34,739 nt of DNA, taken from NCBI RefSeq assembly GCF_021390475.1, contig NZ_JAJUWS010000057.1, forward strand, positions 1 to 34,739, read 5' to 3'. The translations under genes were made by a program, and so were the position numbers. A model generated the notes under the pieces. It worked only from the letters and a program-made list of their open reading frames with translations. It was not told where the DNA came from and did no database searches. The DNA is from Streptomyces sp. ST2-7A. GTDB lineage: Bacteria; Actinomycetota; Actinomycetes; Streptomycetales; Streptomycetaceae. Below, in pieces: positions 1-5,906 of this stretch (positions are counted from its first letter, which is position 1; each line of letters begins with the position of its first letter).

Positions 1-178
1 AACCCTCGTCCAACAGCAGATCGATCCGCTCGCGCGCGGTCGACTTGCCCTTCGCGCGCTGCGCCTCGGTGGCTTTCGCGCTCGGTCCGGCGTGGGCGCT
101 CGCACGGATCTCGTGCAACTCGGCCACGCGGCCCCGGGCATCGGCCATCACGGAAGGCGTCCGGTCCTGATCGGTCAT
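1..178 (-). CDS. Acyl-CoA carboxylase beta subunit (carboxyltransferase), N-terminus only
   Basis: Partial gene: the reading frame opens with ATG at 178 and runs off the left edge after 59 codons. The visible protein contains the stretch AELHEIRASAHAGPSAKATE followed by AKGKSTARERIDLLLDEG. That is the typical start of actinobacterial propionyl-/acetyl-CoA carboxylase beta chains (AccD/PccB type), where the K-x-TARERI-x-LLLDEG segment precedes the crotonase-like carboxyltransferase domain. The family moves the carboxyl group from biotin to acyl-CoA. Substrate choice (acetyl-, propionyl- or longer acyl-CoA) cannot be told from this fragment. There is no good Shine-Dalgarno sequence before the ATG; a TAGGGT hexamer sits six bases upstream, so the mRNA may be leaderless. 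Family assignment is firm; the gene symbol is left open. Confidence 0.85.
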   Translation of the reverse strand, partial: MTDQDRTPSVMADARGRVAELHEIRASAHAGPSAKATEAQRAKGKSTARERIDLLLDEG

Positions 179-184
179 GTACAG

Positions 185-190
185 ACCCTA
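185..190 (-). promoter_or_regulatory. Candidate -10 box (TAGGGT) for the carboxylase gene
   Basis: TAGGGT fits the streptomycete TAnnnT -10 pattern and lies exactly six bases before the ATG at 178, which would place the transcription start at or next to the start codon. I see no convincing -35 at 17-18 bases. The same hexamer could instead be read as a weak, distant ribosome site (AGGG). Confidence 0.3.
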
Positions 191-473
191 CGAAAGCGTC
201 ACCCGCCACGCCGTCGTCGGAAAGTCACAGTGTCGGTCGGCATTTCATGGTCCGGCCGGACAGAAGCGACGCACGGAGGCGTTCCGGGGCGCGTGATTCC
301 ACACACGGCGGCGGGCGTGGTGGTGGGATTCCCACAAACCGGGCCCACACCACCCCGGCGGGACCCGACCGCCGCACCACCGCCGCACGAGAGGCTCCCG
401 AGGTCGGGCACCCGTCCGGCCCCGGGCGGGGGACGGTCGCCGGGAACCGCCCCGCACGGTACCGCCCCGGAGA
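191..473. other. Intergenic region between carboxylase gene and cimA terminator
   Basis: About 280 bases with no gene I can support, although long frames are open in several phases because of GC bias. The right part is rich in GGG and CCC runs. The region must contain the promoter of the leftward carboxylase gene, but no clear -35 was found. Confidence 0.5.
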
Positions 474-516
474 GGGAGGGGCACGGTGGCCGGCGGCCGT
501 CCCGCGCGCCCCTCCC
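474..516 (-). terminator. Terminator-like hairpin downstream of cimA
   Basis: Inverted repeat GGGAGGGGC (474-482) and GCCCCTCCC (508-516), nine perfect pairs around a 25-base loop that can fold further. It starts about 60 bases beyond the cimA stop. There is no T-tract, as is common for streptomycete terminators. Its arm resembles the core of the much longer hairpin at 5274-5328. Confidence 0.5.
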
Positions 517-576
517 CCGATATCCGTCGGGGCCCGTCGACATCACCGCCCGGCACGCCGCGCACGGACTCCTCGT

Positions 577-2235
577 TCACTCCGTGGGCTGCAGACCGGC
601 ACGCAGCAGACCGTGGGTGTAGGCGTCCTGCAAGGCCTCCCAGGAGGCGGCGATGACGTTCTCCCCCACCCCGACCGTGGACCACTCCGCCGTGCCGTCA
701 CCGGCGGTGACCAGCACCCGGGTGATGGACTGGGTCCCCTGCCGGCCCTCCAGGATCCGCACCCGGTAGTCCACCAACTGGAAGCGCGCCAACTCGGGGA
801 AGGTGCGCTCCAATCCCGACCGCAGCGCGCGGTCCAGGGCGTTGACCGGGCCGTTGCCCTCGCCACTGGCCACCACCCGCTCGCCCTTGACCCAGAGCTT
901 GACGACCGCCTCGTTCTCCTGCTCGCCATCCGGTCGGCGGTCGGTGATGGTCCGCCAGCTCTCCAGTCGGAAGAAACGACGGATGCGGCCCTGCACCTCG
1001 TCACGGAGCAGCAGCTCGAAGGAGGCGTCGGCGGCCTCGTAGGTGTAACCCGCCAGTTCCCGTTCCTTGACCCGGTCCACGATCCGGCCGATCAGTTCCC
1101 GCTGTCCCGTCAGGTCGTACCCCAGTTCCCGGCCCTTGAGCTCGACCGAGGCGCGACCGGCCATGTCGGAGACCAGCATCCGCATCGAGTTCCCCACCCG
1201 TTCGGGGTCGATGTGCTGGTACAGATCCGGGTCCACCTTGATCGCCGAGGCGTGCAGACCGGCCTTGTGCGCGAAGGCCGAGACCCCCACGTAGGGCTGG
1301 TGGGTGGAGGGGGTCAGGTTGACCACCTCGGCGATGGCGTGCGAGATGCGGGTCATCTCGGCCAGCGCGCCGGCGGGCAGCACCCGACGGCCCTCCTTGA
1401 GTTCCAGCGCGGCGACCACCGGGAAGAGGTTGGCGTTGCCCACCCGCTCCCCGTAGCCGTTGGCGGTGCACTGGACGTGGGTGACGCCTGCTTCGACGGC
1501 GGTCAGCGTGTTGGCGACGGCGCACCCGGTGTCGTCCTGCGCGTGGATGCCCAGGCGGGCACCGGTGGCGGCGAGAACCTCCGAGACCACCCGGTGGACC
1601 CGGGAGGGGAGCATTCCACCGTTGGTGTCGCAGAGCACGACCACGTCGGCCCCGGCACCGGAGGCGGCGCGCACGACCTCCAGCGCGTACCCCGGGTTGG
1701 CCGCGTACCCGTCGAAGAAGTGCTCGCAGTCGACGAAGACCCGGCGGTCCCGGGAGCGCACGTACTCCACGGTCTCCCGGATCATCGCCAGGTTCTCCTC
1801 CGGCGTGGTGCGCAGCGCGAGTTCCACGTGCCGGTCGTGCGCCTTGGCGACCAGGGTGACGACGGGGGCCCCCGAGTCGATCAGGGCCCGTACCTGGGGG
1901 TCGGCCTCGGCGGCGACGCCCGCCTTGCGGGTGGCGCCGAAGGCGACCAGTCGGGCGTGACGGAAGTCGATCTCCCGCCGGGCGCGCTGGAAGAACTCGG
2001 TGTCCCGGGGGTTGGCGCCGGGCCAGCCGCCCTCGATGAAGCCGACACCGAACTCGTCGAGGTGGCGGGCGATGGTGAGCTTGTCGGCGACGGTGAGGTT
2101 GATCCCCTCGCGTTGGGCGCCGTCGCGCAGTGTGGTGTCGAAGACGTGGAAGGCGTCGCGATCCCCGGGCACGTCGGCCCCCGGCGCCCCGTCCCGGAGG
2201 ACGGGATCGGGGCGGTCCTGCGGCGTGGCCGTCAT
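577..2235 (-). CDS. cimA: (R)-citramalate synthase CimA
   Basis: A 552-residue member of the 2-isopropylmalate synthase/homocitrate synthase family, citramalate synthase branch. It condenses pyruvate with acetyl-CoA to citramalate, the entry to threonine-independent 2-oxobutyrate and isoleucine; LeuCD and LeuB complete the conversion. Visible family marks are FDTTLRDGAQREG near residues 30-45 (HMGL-like TIM barrel start), HAQDDTGCAVANTL and TANGYGERVGNANL in the middle (metal and active-site histidines), and a C-terminal LeuA-type regulatory dimer domain from about residue 400. Length fits the CimA/LeuA2 group better than short plant-type IPMS. The start is fixed by AGGAG ten bases from ATG. 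A leader peptide and T-tailed hairpin lie upstream (2329-2451). Homocitrate or isopropylmalate synthase activity is the main alternative, but the neighbours favour CimA. Confidence 0.9.
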   Translation of the reverse strand: MTATPQDRPDPVLRDGAPGADVPGDRDAFHVFDTTLRDGAQREGINLTVADKLTIARHLDEFGVGFIEGGWPGANPRDTEFFQRARREIDFRHARLVAFGATRKAGVAAEADPQVRALIDSGAPVVTLVAKAHDRHVELALRTTPEENLAMIRETVEYVRSRDRRVFVDCEHFFDGYAANPGYALEVVRAASGAGADVVVLCDTNGGMLPSRVHRVVSEVLAATGARLGIHAQDDTGCAVANTLTAVEAGVTHVQCTANGYGERVGNANLFPVVAALELKEGRRVLPAGALAEMTRISHAIAEVVNLTPSTHQPYVGVSAFAHKAGLHASAIKVDPDLYQHIDPERVGNSMRMLVSDMAGRASVELKGRELGYDLTGQRELIGRIVDRVKERELAGYTYEAADASFELLLRDEVQGRIRRFFRLESWRTITDRRPDGEQENEAVVKLWVKGERVVASGEGNGPVNALDRALRSGLERTFPELARFQLVDYRVRILEGRQGTQSITRVLVTAGDGTAEWSTVGVGENVIAASWEALQDAYTHGLLRAGLQPTE

Positions 2236-2328
2236 GGTTGAGACTCCTGTCGGGTGAATGCGTCCTGGGATGCGCTCCCCGGCTGCCGTCCCGTGCGCCC
2301 GTCCCCCGGCGAGGTGGGCCGGAAAACG

Positions 2329-2354
2329 AAAAAACCCCTCGCGGGAGCGAGAGG
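2329..2354 (-). terminator. T-tailed attenuator hairpin before cimA
   Basis: On the minus strand an eight-pair stem (2347-2354 with 2335-2342, one G-U pair, TCCC loop) is followed by six T residues (2334-2329). This is a textbook intrinsic terminator, yet it lies 94 bases upstream of the cimA start and downstream of a 13-residue leader reading frame. Just 5' of its left arm, 2358-2369 is complementary over 12 bases with one mismatch to leader codons 6-10 (2424-2435). I infer transcription attenuation; the exact antiterminator is not certain because the alternative pairing abuts the terminator stem rather than clearly overlapping it. Confidence 0.7.
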
Positions 2355-2409
2355 TCTGCGCGCGGGTCCTGCGGAACGATGGGTACCGCCGCCCGGGTTT
2401 CCGTGCGGT

Positions 2410-2451
2410 TCAGTGGCCATCGGGGACCGGCGCGCTGCCACCGATAATCAT
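2410..2451 (-). CDS. Putative cimA leader peptide MIIGGSAPVPDGH
   Basis: A 13-codon frame, ATG at 2451 and TGA at 2412-2410. Its second and third codons are isoleucine (ATT ATC), the end product of the CimA route, and ATT is rare in such GC-rich genomes. It lies about 55 bases before the attenuator hairpin. The codons for Ser-Ala-Pro-Val overlap the segment that can pair with 2358-2369. No clear Shine-Dalgarno sequence precedes it; CAGAAT at 2479-2474 is a possible -10 box. Two regulatory codons is a small number, so the role is inferred, not shown. Confidence 0.5.
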   Translation of the reverse strand: MIIGGSAPVPDGH

Positions 2452-2587
2452 GGTGAACGAGAGCACGATCGGGATTCTGGCACACCCCTCGGGCGAAAGC
2501 ACTCCGAACCGGCGTCGTCTCAGCATCCGAACAAACGTCCCCGGAACGCCAGCGACGGGGATCCCGCCGCCGGCGCCGGGATGGGGG

Positions 2588-2613
2588 CGGCCGGTCGTGT
2601 CGACCGCCGGCCG
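2588..2613 (-). terminator. Hairpin directly after ilvE
   Basis: CGGCCGGTCG (2588-2597) can pair with 2601-2613 around a TGT loop, ten pairs with a three-base bulge. It ends two bases from the ilvE stop codon. No T-run follows. It would separate ilvE transcription from the cimA leader. Confidence 0.4.
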
Positions 2614-2615
2614 GA

Positions 2616-3761
2616 TCAGTCGGCCCGCGACTCCGGGACGATGATGTGGTGCATCCAACCGTGGGTGTCGGGGGCGCGGCCGGTCTGGATGGCCAGCAAC
2701 GTCTCGCGCAGCCGCATCGTGATCGGGCCGGTACCGCCGTCACCCACCGTCCAGGAGGCGCGGGCGGACTTCACCTCACCGACCGGGGTGATGACCGCGG
2801 CCGTGCCGCAGGCGAAGACCTCGCTGATGGAACCGTCCTCGTTGCCCCGGCGCCAGTCCTCGGTCGAGAGCCGGACCTCCTCGGTGGCGTACCCCAGGTC
2901 CTCGGCGATCCGCAGCAGCGACAGCCGGGTGATGCCGGGCAGCAGGGTTCCGGTCAGCTCGGGGGTGACGATCCGGACGTTCTCCCGCCCCCCAGCGTCG
3001 GGCCCCTCCTCCCCGTACACGAAGTAGAGGTTCATGCCGCCCATCTCCTCGATCCAGCGGCGTTCCACGGCGTCCAGCCAGACCACCTGGTCACAGCCGT
3101 GGTTCGCCGCCTCCGCCTGGGCGACCAGGGAGGCGGCGTAGTTCCCCGCGCACTTGGCCTCGCCGGTGCCGCCGGGGGCGGCCCGCACGTACTCCTCCGA
3201 CAGCCAGACCGAGACCGGCTCGACGCCACGCGGGAAGTAGGCGCCGGCCGGGGAGGCGATCACCATGAACAGGTACTCGTTGGCCGGCCGCACGCCGAGG
3301 CCGACCTCGGTGGCGAACATGAAGGGGCGGAGGTACAGGGACTGCTCCGCCTCACCCGGCACCCATGCCTCGTCCTGTCGGACGAGCAGGTCGATCGCCT
3401 CGACGAAGGTCTCCACCGGCAGCTCGGGCATGGCCAGCCGCCGGGCCGAGCGCTGGAAACGGCGGGCGTTCTCCTCGGGACGGAAGGCGGCGACACCGCC
3501 GTCCGCCCGGCGGTACGCCTTCAGTCCCTCGAAGATCGACTGCGCGTAGTGCAGCGTCATGTTCGCCGGGTCGATCTGCAGTGGGGCGTACGGCTCCAGC
3601 TGCGCGTCGTGCCAGCCGCGGCCCTCGCTCCACCGGATGGTGACCATGTGGTCGGTGAACCGGCGGCCGAAACCGGGATTGGCCAGCACCGCGGCGCGCT
3701 CCTCCTCGGGGAGCGGCTGCCCGGTGGGCTTGAGGTCGAATGCGATGCGGGGCGTCGTCAT
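2616..3761 (-). CDS. ilvE: Branched-chain amino acid aminotransferase IlvE
   Basis: A 381-residue fold-type IV PLP aminotransferase that interconverts Leu, Ile and Val with their 2-oxo acids using glutamate/2-oxoglutarate. It begins with a TTPRIAFDLKPTGQPLPEEE-like segment common to actinobacterial IlvE; the frame stays open further upstream, but the ATG at 3761 follows AAGGA by about ten bases and starts the recognisable homology. The PLP lysine is in GTGEAKCAGNYAAS (around residue 200), and the class IV signature EEMGGMNLYFV and GTLLPGITRLSLL follow. It is the second gene of the leftward branched-chain block, separated from leuB by a 382-base gap with a possible promoter and a palindrome, so it probably has its own control. 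Confidence 0.95.
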   Translation of the reverse strand: MTTPRIAFDLKPTGQPLPEEERAAVLANPGFGRRFTDHMVTIRWSEGRGWHDAQLEPYAPLQIDPANMTLHYAQSIFEGLKAYRRADGGVAAFRPEENARRFQRSARRLAMPELPVETFVEAIDLLVRQDEAWVPGEAEQSLYLRPFMFATEVGLGVRPANEYLFMVIASPAGAYFPRGVEPVSVWLSEEYVRAAPGGTGEAKCAGNYAASLVAQAEAANHGCDQVVWLDAVERRWIEEMGGMNLYFVYGEEGPDAGGRENVRIVTPELTGTLLPGITRLSLLRIAEDLGYATEEVRLSTEDWRRGNEDGSISEVFACGTAAVITPVGEVKSARASWTVGDGGTGPITMRLRETLLAIQTGRAPDTHGWMHHIIVPESRAD

Positions 3762-3878
3762 CTCTGGCGGTCCTTCGCTTGGTGTCGTGGCGGACCGCGC
3801 TCCCCGGTGTCGCGCCGCGGGCCCCGCGCGCCCGGCGGCCGGTGGGCCGGGGCGGTGCGGTGGGCCGCGGGGCGTGAA

Positions 3879-3898
3879 TGCTCGGACGTCCAAGCATC
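3879..3898. promoter_or_regulatory. Palindromic operator candidate upstream of ilvE
   Basis: ATGCTCGGACGTCCAAGCAT is a 20-base palindrome with one mismatched pair. It lies 118 bases upstream of the ilvE start and about 20-40 bases downstream of the possible transcription start near 3917, a position suited to repression. The binding protein is unknown to me. Confidence 0.5.
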
Positions 3899-3923
3899 GG
3901 GGAAGGCATCGGCCCCGCGTCCG

Positions 3924-3929
3924 ATTATC
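3924..3929 (-). promoter_or_regulatory. Possible ilvE -10 box (GATAAT)
   Basis: GATAAT on the minus strand is one base from TATAAT and stands out in very GC-rich DNA. No good -35 is present at the usual spacing. The rest of the 3762-4143 gap holds only the palindrome, a weak hairpin near the leuB end and GC-rich sequence. Confidence 0.35.
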
Positions 3930-4059
3930 GCGCGCGGGGACCGTGCCGTACACAGGGGTGGCGGTCCCGGGGAAAACTCCGGGGGCGCGCCGGGTCACCG
4001 GTTCCCGCGGGCCCCGGTGGGGGCGGACGGGAGGGACGAGGGCGCGGGCGGAGCGGGGT

Positions 4060-4099
4060 GGGCCGGCGCCGGGACGCCGGGGTCGCCGACGGCCGGCCC
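4060..4099 (-). terminator. Possible leuB terminator
   Basis: GGGCCGGC (4060-4067) and GCCGGCCC (4092-4099) form eight pairs around a GC-rich loop that can fold again. It lies about 45 bases after the leuB stop. Such hairpins arise easily at this base composition, so the call is weak. Confidence 0.3.
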
Positions 4100-4143
4100 G
4101 GGGCCGGACCGCCGGCGGGCGATCAAGGATCGGGCGCCGGCGG

Positions 4144-5184
4144 TCAGCCGGCTACCCGGGCGGCGAGCGCGTCGCCGATCGCGTCCGTGGTGCGGGGGGT
4201 GCCGTCACGTTCCGCCAGGTCGGCGGTGACGGCCTCCTCGATCCGCCCGGCCTCGGCCTCGAGACCGAGGTGGCGCAGGAGGAGCGCGACGGACAGGACG
4301 GTGGCCGTGGGGTCGGCCTTCCCGGTGCCGGCGATGTCGGGGGCGGAGCCGTGGACCGGCTCGAACATGGAGGGGAACTCGCCGGTGGGGTTGATGTTCC
4401 CGGAGGCGGCCAGGCCGATGCCACCGGTGATGGCGGCGGCCAGGTCGGTGAGGATGTCACCGAAGAGGTTGTCGGTGACGATGACGTCGAATCGGCCGGG
4501 GTCGGTGACCAGGAAGATCGTCGCGGCGTCCACGTGCAGGTAGTCGGTGGTCACGTCGGGGTACTCGCCCCCGATCCGCTCCACCGTCCGGGTCCACAGG
4601 TGCCCGGCGTGCACCAGGACGTTGTTCTTGTGCACCAGGGTCAGCTTGCGCGCGGGGCGGGCGGAGGCCCGCTCGAAGGCGTCGCGCACGACGCGTTCCA
4701 CGCCGTAGGCGGTGTTCAGGCTCACCTCGGTGGCGACCTCGGCCGGGGTGCCGGTCCGCATGGTGCCGCCGTTGCCCACGTAGGGACCCTCGGTGCCCTC
4801 GCGAACCACCACGAAGTCGATGTCCGGGTCGCCCGCCAGCGGCGAGGGGGTGTTGGGGAAGAGCCTGCTCGGCCTGAGGTTGACGTAGTGGTCGAAGGCG
4901 AAGCGCAGCTTCAGCAGCAGCCCCCGCTCCAGCACGCCGGAGGGAACGGTCGGGTCCCCGACGGCTCCCAGGAGGATCGCGTCGTGACCGCGCAGCCGCT
5001 CCAGCTCGGCGTCGGTCAGGGTCTCCCCCGTCTCGTGCCAGCGCTTGGCGCCGAGGTCGTAGCGGGTGGTCGCGACCTTGACGTCGGCGGGGAGGACCGC
5101 GTCCAGGACCTTGAGTCCCTGGGCCACCACCTCCGGGCCGATGCCGTCGCCGGGGATCACCGCGAGATTGATGCTGCGTGCCAT
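4144..5184 (-). CDS. leuB: 3-isopropylmalate dehydrogenase LeuB
   Basis: A 346-residue NAD-dependent decarboxylating dehydrogenase that oxidises 3-isopropylmalate to 2-oxoisocaproate. In the citramalate route the same enzyme acts on 3-methylmalate. It starts with INLAVIPGDGIGPEVVAQGL, has the substrate-binding region with arginines (KLRFAFDHYVNLRPSRLF), and carries VTDNLFGDILTDLAA with the metal aspartates plus FEPVHGSAPDIAGTGKADP near the C-terminus. These are all hallmarks of the isocitrate/isopropylmalate dehydrogenase family, and the short actinobacterial length fits LeuB better than isocitrate dehydrogenase. There is no clear Shine-Dalgarno site; TAGGGT sits six bases before the ATG, so leaderless translation is likely. 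LeuC and LeuD are not in the window. Confidence 0.93.
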   Translation of the reverse strand: MARSINLAVIPGDGIGPEVVAQGLKVLDAVLPADVKVATTRYDLGAKRWHETGETLTDAELERLRGHDAILLGAVGDPTVPSGVLERGLLLKLRFAFDHYVNLRPSRLFPNTPSPLAGDPDIDFVVVREGTEGPYVGNGGTMRTGTPAEVATEVSLNTAYGVERVVRDAFERASARPARKLTLVHKNNVLVHAGHLWTRTVERIGGEYPDVTTDYLHVDAATIFLVTDPGRFDVIVTDNLFGDILTDLAAAITGGIGLAASGNINPTGEFPSMFEPVHGSAPDIAGTGKADPTATVLSVALLLRHLGLEAEAGRIEEAVTADLAERDGTPRTTDAIGDALAARVAG

Positions 5185-5190
5185 GCGGGG

Positions 5191-5196
5191 ACCCTA
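5191..5196 (-). promoter_or_regulatory. Candidate -10 box for leaderless leuB
   Basis: TAGGGT, six bases from the leuB ATG, the same hexamer and spacing as before the carboxylase gene at 178. This would start transcription at the A of the ATG. No strong -35 is visible. Confidence 0.4.
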
Positions 5197-5273
5197 CTGC
5201 GGTCCGGCCGTCGGTACCGGGACGTCCACGATGCGGACCCGGTGGAGGCGTCCTCCGGGACGCCGGTCGGGTG

Positions 5274-5328
5274 TCCGTCGGCACGATGTGCCCCTCCCCG
5301 GCGGGGAGGGGCACATCGTGCCGACGGA
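5274..5328. terminator. 26-bp perfect hairpin between small gene and leuB
   Basis: Arms 5274-5299 and 5303-5328 are perfectly complementary over 26 bases with a GGC loop. It begins 14 bases after the stop of the small leftward gene at 5342, so it most likely terminates that transcript. It also lies about 90 bases before the leuB start and isolates leuB from upstream transcription. There is no T-tract. Confidence 0.8.
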
Positions 5329-5341
5329 TCGCGGTCGGTGC

Positions 5342-5518
5342 TCAGTGGTCGGCGGGGTACTCCGGCACGACGGGCTCGCCCACCCCGCCGTTGTCCCGGC
5401 GGTCCAGGGCCCGCTGAAGGGCGACGGCGGCGTTCCGGCGGGCGGTGCCGCCGGTGCCGCCGGTGGCGGAGGTGTGACGGGTGCGACGGCGCAGCATCGC
5501 GGCGGTGGTTGCGGCCAT
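5342..5518 (-). CDS. Small basic protein of unknown function, 58 residues
   Basis: Frame from ATG at 5518 (GGGAG ten bases upstream) to TGA at 5344-5342. The N-terminal half is Arg/Thr/Gly-rich; the second half reads ARRNAAVALQRALDRRDNGG, a charged, probably helical stretch that I recall from other streptomycete small proteins at this locus, though I cannot name a family. There is no signal peptide or membrane segment. It is a single-gene unit: a plausible promoter lies about 160 bases upstream and a 26-bp hairpin directly downstream. That packaging supports it being a real gene. Function unknown. Confidence 0.65.
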   Translation of the reverse strand: MAATTAAMLRRRTRHTSATGGTGGTARRNAAVALQRALDRRDNGGVGEPVVPEYPADH

Positions 5519-5676
5519 GGTGTATCGGCTCCCGGTGTGGTCCCGCGAGGGCGGGTACGGAGGAATCCTGATGCGCCAAAGGGGCGGGGGCCAGGGGCTG
5601 TGACGGGGGTCGCCCGCGGTGTCGCCCGGCCTCGTCCACCAACCGCCGGATCCGGCGATGACGTTCGGCTTCCACA

Positions 5677-5705
5677 AAAGTAACCCCGCTGATCCGTGGT
5701 GTCTC
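5677..5705 (-). promoter_or_regulatory. Candidate promoter of the 58-residue gene
   Basis: On the minus strand GAGACA (5705-5700) and TACTTT (5682-5677) are separated by 17 bases. TACTTT fits TAnnnT and GAGACA matches TTGACA at four of six positions. The untranslated leader would be about 150 bases. Confidence 0.4.
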
Positions 5706-5812
5706 CCCAATTGCTCGAACGTCCTACTATGTGGACAGAGACACCGGTCACACTCTCGCCGACCAGCGGTTTCCCGATCTGCGGGGGTCGGCCGACCGCG
5801 CGGGGACACGAT

Positions 5813-5855
5813 CGGGCCCCGACGACCGCCGGGGTGCGGCGGTCGTCGGGGCCCG
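5813..5855 (-). terminator. 18-bp terminator hairpin after pruA
   Basis: Arms 5813-5830 and 5838-5855 are perfectly complementary with a seven-base loop, 52 bases beyond the pruA stop. No T-tract. Confidence 0.75.
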
Positions 5856-5906
5856 GAAGCGGGCGGCCGGCTCCGGTGGTGTTCGGATTCGACCGCGAGG
5901 GGCGGG

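Larger units (their letters stand above)
5519..5906. other. Intergenic region between small gene and pruA
   Basis: About 390 bases containing the small gene's putative promoter (5677-5705) and the pruA terminator (5813-5855). It also holds an isolated AT-richer patch around 5710-5745 that includes CCACATAGT on the minus strand, a nonamer repeated at the cdgE/ilvB junction (16249-16257). No further gene is supported. Confidence 0.5.

Noticed and set aside
247..2241. A 664-codon open frame on the plus strand opposite cimA
   Set aside because: Its protein is Gly/Val/Arg-rich with no family features, and it is fully antisense to cimA, whose motifs are unmistakable. GC-rich DNA keeps antisense frames open.
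2381..2390. GGGTACCGCC on the plus strand, reminiscent of the T-box motif
   Set aside because: No gene follows on the plus strand and the rest of the T-box architecture is missing; the match is short and partial.
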